From Ctena decussata (lineage: Eukaryota > Mollusca > Bivalvia > Lucinida > Lucinidae): DNA of 64,000 bases. Under the pieces are notes generated by a model. The model made no database searches and was not told where the DNA came from. It saw only the letters and a program-made list of their open reading frames with translations. The position numbers were made by a program, and so were the translations under genes. Shown piece after piece: positions 33,401-45,400 of the stretch (its first letter is position 1; each line of letters begins with the position of its first letter). Location: NCBI GenBank assembly GCA_963989385.1, contig OZ022503.1:69848123-69912122 (forward strand), given 5' to 3'.

Positions 33401-36400
33401 TTTTAGTCGAAGCCGGTGCAGCCTCGATAGGATTAACACTGTTTTTCATAATGTATGCAGTTGGTGACAAATATTTACATTCTCAGTGCACTTATTGAAA
33501 AGCCCTATAGTAAACCGTAACAACGTAATGTAGTTTATACTTCAATAACTACATCGGTTCACGCGACATCACATCCCGTTAAGTGACGTCAAAATAAATC
33601 ATGATTCTCAACATCTGATTGAACGGTGTTATGACGTCGTTAACGCTGTTCCGCGTTTAGTAGAAAAAACTGCGTACAAATGTTTGCTGCTTCAACTGTA
33701 GCCCCTAACGCAAATTTGTGGTCAAGAAATAGATAGAAAAGAATGTAAGTATAAGCAAGGAACTTAATTTTTCTGGTGTTTATCGAAGTATAAACTACAT
33801 TGGGTCGCTAGCAAAGTTTACATGAACCCCTCCGAGGTTCACTTACCTTGCACGCGACCCAATGTAGTTTATACTTCGATAAACACCAGAAAAATGAAAT
33901 TCATTCCTTAAATACCTACATGTATTTATACATAATTTAAATAGCCAACGTTTTGGACATAGAAAGGTAAAATTAGAGTTTTAAAATGCCCTATATCATT
34001 ATAATGAAAAGTGCTAGTGAACAATTGCATGTAACTGCTATTTCAGGCATTACATAGATAATGTCATATGAGCCGCGACACGAGAAAATAAACAATGTGG
34101 TTGTGCGCCCTGCGCAGACTCAGATCAGCCTGGGCATTCACCCAGGCTGATCAGACTCTTTGCTAAGCGCTTACAGGGATGCTAAGGGTCCAAGCTACCT
34201 TCATGCGGAAAGCGAAGACTCTATCAGACTGGGCGGATGCCCAGGCTGATCTGAGTCTGCGCTGGGCGTACAACCACATTGTTGGTTTTCTCGTGTCGCG
34301 GCTCATATATTTTTTGTATTGCAGACAAGTAGAAAAGCAACCAGGCGAAATTATATGAGGAAAAGAATATTTAAGGTAATGTGCCATTGGTATTTAGTGA
34401 ATGATTGGTTTTTACAGTACTTTATAAAGTCACTGATTCTGGTTTAATTACTCCTCTTAAAATATCGAAGTTCTGTAAAGTTTTCCAAGCAAAAGAAAAG
34501 TTACATGTATCATATGATTAAGTAAATATTGAAATCAGGGAAAACGTTGAAAACCGAAATTAGAATATCCACGCATAAATGTTCTAAAGAAAAATTATAA
34601 TAGTTACTTGAATAAAAAATAAATGGTGTTCAAACAGCCAGGCTGTGTTCCATAGTTTAACGGACAAAAGCTGACCATTTTGAGTCCCTTTTTTGCATAG
34701 AAACCTTTTTCTTACAACATTCTCTTTTTCTTTTGCAATATGACTTATAAAATGTTAAAAAAAATAAAATAAAAAGAATGAATATACATGCATCTCCAGT
34801 CAATTTTGAGACAATTTTAAAGTTCATTTGTTCCAAAAGCATCAAGGGAAACGACGAAGAAAACGAACGTTGATCCCCTACAGATTAATAAGACTGAATT
34901 TTGGTGCAAATTGGCCCAGTCTTTATAAGTAGATGTGTTGAAATTAGTTACATGTACATTTACAAAGTTGTTGTTTTCCATTTTCAACAGTTTGATTGCG
35001 CCTCGCTTATGCCTCTGGATCTGTTTTACTTGGTCAGTATGAGGGTTAACCCATGGTTTAGGCTACCAAGACTATTAAAGGTAAGAAACATAATACTGAG
35101 TGTATTAGGACCCCGTACGGTAATCATTTCCCCAATTTTTGTAACAGACACATTTATTTTCCAGTTTGTACATGTTGTACTGTACAGACTTGTTGGTGGA
35201 ATGCAAACAGATTGGACCCTGATCACAAAGTGTAGTCTTTAATCTGGACGAAGGAATTGATCAGTTTTAGTCATACAGCATTTTCAAAACTATTTCAGTC
35301 ATAGGAAATGAGTGTGAAATAAGGTGTAAACGAGGCTGGAATACCGTATACTAGATAATTTTCGCGGTATTCCATTTTTCGCGAAATTTCGCGAACACTT
35401 AGAAACAGCGAATATTAAAACTGCGAAATAATTTCCTGTTTCTTACAAAATTATTAGATGTTGCCAAAATTATTGCTCTTTCTAATCATATAAGATTTAA
35501 TATCATACGTTAAGCATTATTGCTACAGCACACTAGCACATGCATTGACGTCTATGGAAAATAAGTTTTTGGGGAAAGACTTTTGACACTCGGCTGTATC
35601 TACCAATGCATGAAAACAAGAAAAAGAAAAAAACAGACACGCATGGGCATAACACGGGCATATTTTGAAGGGCTAAATTTCTCTTGCTCCTTTTAAGACA
35701 TGATCTATTCAGTAAACGAGATACTTCTTTTTAGAGTGTTCAATTAAAATTTCTTTACAATATACATGTATAAGTTTGCATATTTATGTAAAAATGTCTA
35801 AACTGGCTTCCCTATTTGTTTTATCAGCTACATAGAACTCAAAAAACCTTATAAGTGCGCTCTCAAAAGCACTGATGTTGGCGTGGTGTGGCCAATGTTT
35901 AAATACTGGAGAACCCGGAGAAAACCTTTCTATGTATTTTGCAGATCCAGACATTTTGGGAATTTTATTCGCGATGCGACCATCTTGTTAGATCTGCTCA
36001 CACTCTTCGGATTGTGAAGACCATGACCTATATGCTCTTCCTGATCCACATCGAGACTTGCGGCTACTATGCTGTGTCTGTTTATGAAGGACTGGGAACA
36101 AACGCATGGGTATATGATGGATTAGGGAATGCGTAAGTTCTACGTCAAAGGGAGGGGGTGCCTATAAGGCCCTTTTTCTGCCCAAGAGCAAAATGTTTTA
36201 TTTTCAGCTGATGATTAGGCTATAGTGTCCGCTATACTGAATCAATAGTGGTTAAGCTCCGTAAGCCCTACTTTTGGAATAATGGGGTTATTAAAGTGGG
36301 TGGGGTAAATCAGCATGAACCAGGGGTGTCATATTATAAGCTATATTTCTCCTTCAGATTTAATGGCATTCATAAATACCTTCCTTTATAAGTGGAAGTA

Positions 36401-39400
36401 ATGTCTTTGGTGATATCTTTTCTCAAATTCTATCTTTTAAAGTGGAATCTTATGTCTGCAAAATTTCACTTAGAGACACTGTCAATTTTCATTAATTTTG
36501 GTACTTTGAATTCAATATATTCTACCATATCTCTAGAACCAATGGATGACTTCTTACCAAACTAAGACGGGTTCACCGTTGGGAGTGTGCAAACTGTTGA
36601 TTAAATTTTGGTGACCTTGACCTTTGTTTCAAGGTCACAGTAAGACTTATAATGTCAATTTTAAGTCAAGTTTTGGCCATTGTCTACACAGTAGCTCCTA
36701 AACTGATATGAAATCATGACCAAAGTAGCCTAAATTAAACATTATGAAGAGTTAGAGCATTAGTTATGATCAAATGGCCATGGCATCATCTTCAAGGTCA
36801 AGGTCAAGGTCAGACTAGACAGAGTTTAGCCAAAGATCTCACACAGCTAGTAAGCGGAAATTTAACAAATATGTATGTTTCTATTTGTAAATCAATGCTT
36901 AATATGCATATAATGACCTTGACCTTGATCCGAAGGTCACCAATACATTCAGAAGTTCATTATTTTACAATAGGCTTTTCTATAACCTTTAAGTTTGACC
37001 CAATTCTGTTTCATCATGTTTGGCTAATACTGACCTTCAGACCAAGGTCAAGGTCATTCTGTGTACATTAAACATTGGTTTTCAAATGAAAACACGCGTA
37101 TTTGGTACATTTCTGCCGACTGATTGATGAAATCTATGATTAAACTCTGTTTAGTCTAGCCATGACCTTTACCTTGAAAATGATGGCATGGCCATTCAAT
37201 CATAATGTCATGGCCATTTCATCATAACTAGTGCTTTAACTCCTCATAATCTTTAATTTAGGCCACTTTTGGAACAACTCCATATCAATTCAGAAGCTAC
37301 TGTGTAGACAATGGCCAAAACTCGACTTACAATTGACATTATAAGTCTTACTGTGACCTGGAAACAAAGGTGAAGGTCACCAAAATTCAATATTAACAGT
37401 TTGCACTCTCCAAACGGTGAACCCATGTTAGTTTGGTAAGCAGTCATCCATTGGCTCTAGAGATATGGTAGAATATATTGAATTCAAAGTACCAATATTA
37501 ATGAAAATTGACAGTGTCTCTAAAAGAAATTTTGCAGACATAAGATTTTACTTTAAAAGATGGAATTTGAGAAAAGATGTCACCAAAGACATTACTTCAA
37601 CTTATAAAGGAAGGTATTTATGAATGCCATTAAATTTGAAGGAGAAATATAGCTTATAATATGACATCCCTGGTTCATGCCGATTTACCCCACCCATTTT
37701 AATAACCCCATTATTCCGAAAGTAGGGCTTACGGAGCTTAACCACTATTGATTCAGTATAGCGGACACTATAGCCTAATTATCAGCTGAAATAAAACATT
37801 TTGCTCTTGGGCAGAAAAGGGGCCTTATAGGCACCCCCCTTTGTGTCTCAGATTCATACCTAAATCAGAAAAAGAAAAAGGGATCGAGAAGTTTTAGAAA
37901 AATGTGTTATTTGACATATCTTAATCTTAATTTGGCTTAAATCGTAATCACTTTGGCCCTCAATTGTTTAAAATGCATAACCATTCGCATGAAAAGTCTT
38001 GTCAAGAAGGACAAAGTTCACTTGACTCTTCAAAGAGCCATTTATTGTCAAAATGGAAAAGCTTACCATGATTCTACCTGCCTTTCTGAGCATGCACTGG
38101 TTGCAGTTGCCCGAACACAGGTCTTCTCACAATGTCATTCTTTCATAATCAGTAGTTTCCACGTTGAGTTTTGGACTGTCCTGAGGTTGTCGGTATTTAA
38201 GGTTGTTAAAAATTGTGTTTATTTGCATTAAATGGAGTAAAAGTTTGCCTATTTAGAGACATTTTTCATAGGTGTTGCGTTAGAGAGTATACCTGATAGT
38301 ATTTTTCAGGTACATTCGTTGCTTTTACTTGGCCACAAAGACGGCAACATCTATTGGCAACAACCCAAGACCAACTAATGAGCTGGAGTATATGTTTATG
38401 ACTGTATACTGGGTTTCTGGTGTCTTTGTGTTTGCTCTGCTAATAGGCCAGGTATTAAATTATCGGTTGTGTTAACTGTGTTTTTATGATATTCCTGTTA
38501 AAAGAAATGTGTTGTCATAAAACGACTGTTCCTCTAGAGCAACGTTCATAGTTGTAGGGAATCTCCTTCATAGAAATTTAGCCTTAGCAACAGCATAGCA
38601 ACCACTTAAGTCGGTTTATAAATACGGCCCCTGCTGCGTAAGGCTTAAAAGTATACTCCCTCATTTTCCATTGTCTCTAAAATATACAATTTAACTACAT
38701 GTAGTTTCGTTAGATAATATAATCATATCTTAATCCATTGTAAAAATTCAGAAAAATGTTTCAGTTTAATGTACTATTTAGTTAAAATATGATATCAAAA
38801 TTGAAAATGTTAAAGAACCTGTCGTCACCCAATAGGAAACTCGATACCAAGTCTTACGGTCATATGACGATACCTAGGTATTTTTCTGATTCGTGCACGA
38901 ATATTTAACAAATACCAACTCACTGGCATTGATGCGACACTATTTCAGCATTACGTGTTTCAAATGTATCAGCCTTCAAACAGTGTTATCCGAAAATATT
39001 AAGAACTCTGACGGATTCGCTGTCCTATTTTTAGATTCGAGATATAGTTGATGCAGCTAATCTTGTCAAGACAGTGTATACGAAAAGAATGGATGCTGCT
39101 CTGACGTATGTGAAGACAATGAACCTTCCTAAAGAAACGCAAGACAGAGTCAGAACCTGGTTTATATACAACTGGCAACAACAGAAAGTCATAGGTTTGA
39201 AACATTTCTAGGATCATATATAGATTATGAAATGGAATAAGCTATTTTTATAAATCATGGTTCGAGGTTATAAACATTGAGTACATTCTCAAACTCAAAA
39301 TAAAGCACACTGATTGGCTGCTTCCGGGCTCATGCTCGGAAGCAGCCAATCAGTGTGCTTTATTTTGAGTTTTAGAATGTTCTCAAGTTTTATAACCTCT

Positions 39401-42400
39401 TGGCCATGTTAAAATGGCAAAAACATTAACGAATAGACGCTTACGGTTGCATATTAACAAATAGAAACTTACAGTTTCAAATTCTTTAGCGTAAATACAT
39501 GCTTTTTGCATCCAGTTACAGGAACATCAGTAAATATAAGGGTCCTAACAAACATTTTAAACCTTTTAATTTTACGTAAAATATCTCGACAATATTTTAA
39601 GTAAATTAAAAGGTTGGAATTGATTCCATTCATTAACCTTTTATTTTTACCGTATTTTGACAGCTAAATTACCTCAAAGGTACGATTTGGTTTAATTCTG
39701 TTGTAAAGATTCCAAATTTGGGCCTGTGCAAAATAGGGATAATAAGGATAGTTTCAGTCAGTCTGATTTGCAGCTCGTGAAATTGCGCGCCTGTGCAAAA
39801 TAGGGATAATAAGGATAGTTTCAGTCAGTCTGATTTGCAGCTCGTGAAATTGCATTTTCTGATATTAACTCCATCTAAAGTCAGGATTTAGCAATGTTTT
39901 TTTTTCTTTTTTAGGCATCATGACATCAAAAGACATTGCTCTTTTTTCTCCACTTTCTCTGTTGGTCACTATCCTTCATATTTTCATGTAGATGAACGTA
40001 AGCTGATGGACGCATTACCGATGAAGCTGAGGACAGACCTTGCTATCCATGTCCACTTCAACACCCTGAGTAAAGTGAAACTGTTCCAGGACTGTGACAA
40101 AAATCTGTTGTACGACCTCGTCCTGAAATTAAAGCCCATTTTATATTTGCCTTGCGATTATGTTTGCAAAAAGGTACACCAAGTTTGTATTTCTTGTTCT
40201 TGATTTTAAACTGTATTATGGTTGGGTGACAGGACATACCTTCAGACGATTCTTATAATTGCAATAATGATAAAAAAAAATGAACCGAAATTATTATTAA
40301 GGTATGTGGGATCACCTCTATGTTTATTCCGCCATTTTACAAGGAGAACATCTTTTGTGTCTTCAAGAGACTTCCTGTTTGCTACCAAACAGGAGGAGAT
40401 CTTTCTCAAAAGGAGTATTTTCTTCAAGGAAAATTTTATTTTGAATAAGCAACTCTATCCATTAAACATTGACCTCTGCTGACAAGAAACGCAAAAATAA
40501 AAAAGGCGGAGTTGCTTGCCCAGAAAGTGTACCTACATGTATTTACCGCGAATAGTGATCTTCTCAGGAAATTCGGAAGTTACTCCTGTGGATAAAACTT
40601 CCGAATACCGAAAAGTTACTAAGTACCTGAATATACATGTAACTGTTATAATAAATTAACTTAATTAACAAAAAAGTGATCACCAAGGCATTGTCGTTTC
40701 AGCAAATGCAGGTAATAGACTCATATCAGTATTTACTGGTTTTGTATTAGAATACTGAGATTGTGCAATGACTAAGTGTAGAATCTCTGTCTTTCTGTAC
40801 TAGGAATGAAAAAAATGAAGGCATTTTCCGTCCCAGATGTTGATCTAAAGTATCTGTTACAGTAATGAGATGAACCTAATGAAATTCTGACTGATACGAC
40901 TGCATCTGCTTTTCTGAGAAAAAAGCAGCATAGATAGTCAGTAGTCAGTAACAGTTTCACTCGATCTTAATAAATACGTATAATACATATTTTTCTCTCA
41001 TTGTTTAAATTGCATCATGCATTAAGAGAGAAACAGAACTCTTTTTTTACTGTACAGGGTGAGATAGGAAAGGAGATGTACATCGTTAGTCAAGGCATTG
41101 TTGAGGTGGTTGGAGGACCAGACAATACTTTAGTACTCGCCACACTCAGAGAAGGTTCAGTGTTCGGAGAAATAAGGTAATCTTCAGTGTTGAAACAAAC
41201 TTCTGTCGTATTTATTCGATTATAAGATGGGGTGTTCCATTCCAAAACAATCTAAACGATCTAGATCCGTCTTGTAAGACGGGTCTAGATCTTTGGGACT
41301 GTTTTGAAAGAGAAAACTTAATTGTTTTTCTTTTCCATTTAAGAATGAATTTAATTTATCTGATGTTTATCTAAGAAACTTCATTGGGTCGCGAACAAAA
41401 TAAGTGAACCCCGGAGGGGCTTCATTTTAACTTTGCTAGCCGCCCCATGTAGTTTTTACTTCGATTAACACCAGGAAATTTAGTTCATTGCTTATATTTA
41501 CATTTTTTCAATCTACTAATTGACCACAAATTTGCGTTATGGGCTACAGTTGGGGCAGAAAAAACAACATTTATACGCAGTTTTCCTACTTGCAGCGGAA
41601 CAGCTTAAACGACAGATTGGAGAGAAACAAAGTTTATTTTGAAGTCACTTAACTCATGTAGCGTCGCGTGAACCTATGTAGTTATTTAAAGGCCAAGATA
41701 CATCAGGAGCAGTTTGCAGTTGGCTAATAGGTGTTAATAATGTAGCATAATAGGGATAAGTTCATTAATTGGGACCTAATGTGGCCAAATTTAACAGACA
41801 ATCTTGGTTGCAGGTATATGCATAAATTATCTCCATTTTAGACAAAGGAACAAGAGCACATATGGACAGCTAATTAGATCCAGAGCTAACATCATAAGAA
41901 CTTACTGATGAAGCTAATACAGTACTAATGGAATATTCAAAGAATGAATGGAGACATATATAGCTGATTTTAAAAAGTTTATCTATTGCCCTAAAATAAA
42001 CAAGGTGTATGTATGTTTCCCAGACCTGAAAGTATGGTTAAAATTTAATTCCTTTTTTTTTTCTCTTATTTTGCATATTGAAAATTTTTAATCGAAACCT
42101 TACTCCAAGCAGCAGTAGCCTAATTCAAACTAGATTGAACATCTACATCTCTGTAACTTTACTTTCTTTATATGGCGAATCTTGTGATTTTATCCTTTTA
42201 TTTTGTGATAGACATGGAACTTTGGTAAGTTTCACAGTTTCATTGTTTTAGAAATTCCCTTCTTCCTAGTTTGCAGCATATAACTAACAATCACCAGCCT
42301 GCATCATTCTGGCAGCATACCCTAATTTTATTAAAGGATCTTATTTTTCCAAAATGATCACAACAGCTAGCCAGCCTTTTTAACCCTCTTGGTTCATGGT

Positions 42401-45400
42401 CAAGCAATTTGTAGTTCCATACCACAGAAAACTGAGGGGGGCAGCTTGTCACATCCTTTTACTGTAATATTCCCATATTTTTTGGATATTCATAATTCGT
42501 TTAGGAAATTCATAGCCTTAACTCGATTTTTTCAATGTCTGAAATTTATTTTAAATATAGTTTTGGATATACAGTAATCATCTCTGTCTAATTGTGGATA
42601 TTCATCATCTACAATTCGATTTTTGTATATCCATAATTTGATTCATCATGACATGGATATCTAATTTTGTGATATCCATAAAATGATTTACAGATATCAA
42701 AAACAGAATTATGGATGTGCATAAATGAATTTTGGAAGTCATGAGGGCTATTGATTCGAAAATTGGACATCAAAACTCAAATTATGGATAGCCAAAACTC
42801 GATCTGATATCCAAAAAAATCATGAAAATATTAGATGTATAAAGAGATTAACGGACATAAAAACAACAACAACTTTAGGATATCCAAAACTCTTAGTGAA
42901 CATTTAATAAGGTGCTGATTTGCTATTTATGGATACCAATAATTTGTTTTTCGATATACAGATATCCAAACTTTACTTTCTTCTCTGTCGTGCGAATGAT
43001 CTTATACTAATTTCTATGGGGTACCATTTTACTATTTATTCCCTATTTATTGATATTCATTATTCGAATTATGGATATCCATTATTCGAACTATTGATAT
43101 CGATAAATATTTATGAATATCCATAATTATTTATTGATATAATTATACATAATTTGAATTATGAATATCTATAATCTGAATTATGGATATCCATAAATCG
43201 AAATGAACCCACTGAGCTACTGGAACTACTGGTTTAGATACATGTATACTCTTGCATAATGTACAAAACTTTAAAGGCCCTCTGCTCCTCTAGTCTGTGT
43301 TCTGACTCTACGTAAAAGGTGCTTGTATGATTTTATTCCAAATTGTCATCTACTGTAAATATTCTAAATATAGGGACAGATTGGCTAACAGTACAGACCC
43401 AGATCAGACTGCTCCTATTGGGGGTCTACACTACCTGCATCTCTTGAATGCATAACTGCCTTATAAAAGCAAGTTGTTCAATCTTTAGGACAATTGCGGT
43501 AATTATGTTAGATGTCCAACTTTAACAGTATACAAATCTTAAAGGAAACAAAGATATGCAGGCTGATCAAAATCTTCAATGTTGTTACAAATGAATCGTT
43601 TAAGATTGACACATTCCAAAAATTTCAGAATTGTTCCATGGTAGCTCGATCTCTCTCCTCTTTTTTTCCCAATTTTCCCAATTTAAACAAAGTAAAACCT
43701 CATTGAAAATACATTATTCAAAAAATGTCAGAACATCACATTAGTTGTTTTAAAATCAGTAATGCTAGATTATTCGAATGGCAATATACAAACAGGGAAG
43801 CATCTGATCCGCAAGTGTCATAACTAAAAAAACAAACAAAAAACACCATTTTCTTTTGCAGTTCAGACAAGTCCATTCTTCAGTATAAGGAGGGTATAAC
43901 CTCCATACCTCCGTTGCATCTAACTGATCTGGGTTTTTACCGTTTGCAATATGGGATATCTAGCATTACATTTGGTTATACCTGTACCAGTTTGATATGT
44001 ATAATGCTTATCAGCAGCAACAGTGGTGATTACCTACTGAATAGTTAGTGGGTCCAGATACAGGTGTGAGGTTCTACATGTGTAAGGTGATAATGAATCC
44101 ACCACCTTTGAACTGGAACCATGCTAAGACAGAGAGAGGGCTATTGCCATTATCAACTAGGTGCTAAAAAGTTTAACTACAAACTGCTCCTGTTGTATCT
44201 TGGCCTTTAAGGTGGAATAAGACAAAAACAAAAGTTTTAGTTTTCGTGTAAAAAGAACAATTATCAAGAAGTTCAGCATTTTCTAAATTACGAAATGATT
44301 TTCTTTAAAGTGTGCAACATATACTACTTTTTCTATGACGTCATGAAAATGTGAGGGATAGACGTCTTTTAAAGATTTACGCCCTTGATTTTTATTACAA
44401 AAACGTTTTCGTATAATATTTATACAGTAACTCCGAAATGGCCCATTTATACATATGACAATAATTATTAAGAGCAATTTTTGTGAGAAGTAACTATATT
44501 CCAAGAAATAAAATAAATTTTGTAAAATCGCGGTCCGCTATCGAAATCGCCTCATTGGATAGAATTTATTTGCTCTGATGTCACTAGCGCGTGCATGAAT
44601 AAGAAAAATACCTAGGTATCGTCATATGACCGTAAGGCGTGGTTTCGACTCTGCTATTGGCTGACGATTGTGTTCATTTACATTTACAATCTCGATACTT
44701 TATTTTAATTAAAAACTGCATCAAACTGAATCACTTTTTCTGATCTTTTACAATGGATTTACATATGATTATATATTATCTAACGAAATTGGTCACATTG
44801 ATTATTTTAAAGAGAGTGAAAAAAAATGAGGTAGTATACCTTTAATGCAAAATAAATAGCGCTCGATTACATACAATTTTCGCATTTATTTGCTCTTCGT
44901 TAAGATATTGTTATGAATTTCATACCAAAGTGTGAGCCGTCAAGAGGCCTTAAAAGGTGTGTTATTACTTCTTCAAAATATTTCCGCGTTTTGTATTGAT
45001 TTAAGCAAATATGACGTTTCAGTGGCTACTGAATATTGCTTAAATTCCCATAAAAGCTTAGACAGAGAAGAAAAATCTCCGAAAAATATATATGAAATTT
45101 TGATATGTATCAATAAAATATGTTTACGTGTAATTTTTTAAATAATTTCAAGTTTTCACTGCGTAAATTTTTCAGAAAATGAATTTGTTTAACTATAACC
45201 CCTGTTCCGATGATGTCGTTTCTTTCAACGTCAAAGAGAGATAATTCCTAAGAATGTTTTCTAGTAGCTGTTTAGTTCATAGTAAAACATTTATGATCTC
45301 TTCTAGAGAATATAACTTCATGAAAAACGAAAAACATGAATGAATATCTTATTCCGTCTTCCAGCGAAGACGGTTTCAACACGCCAGGGGTTAATTTTCG

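Noticed and set aside
33407..33500. Hydrophobic frame [19 protein letters not shown] after an ag border, as a possible S1 exon of the channel
   Set aside because: It does not resemble CNG S1, has no good donor, and its end runs into the 33466 fold-back repeat.
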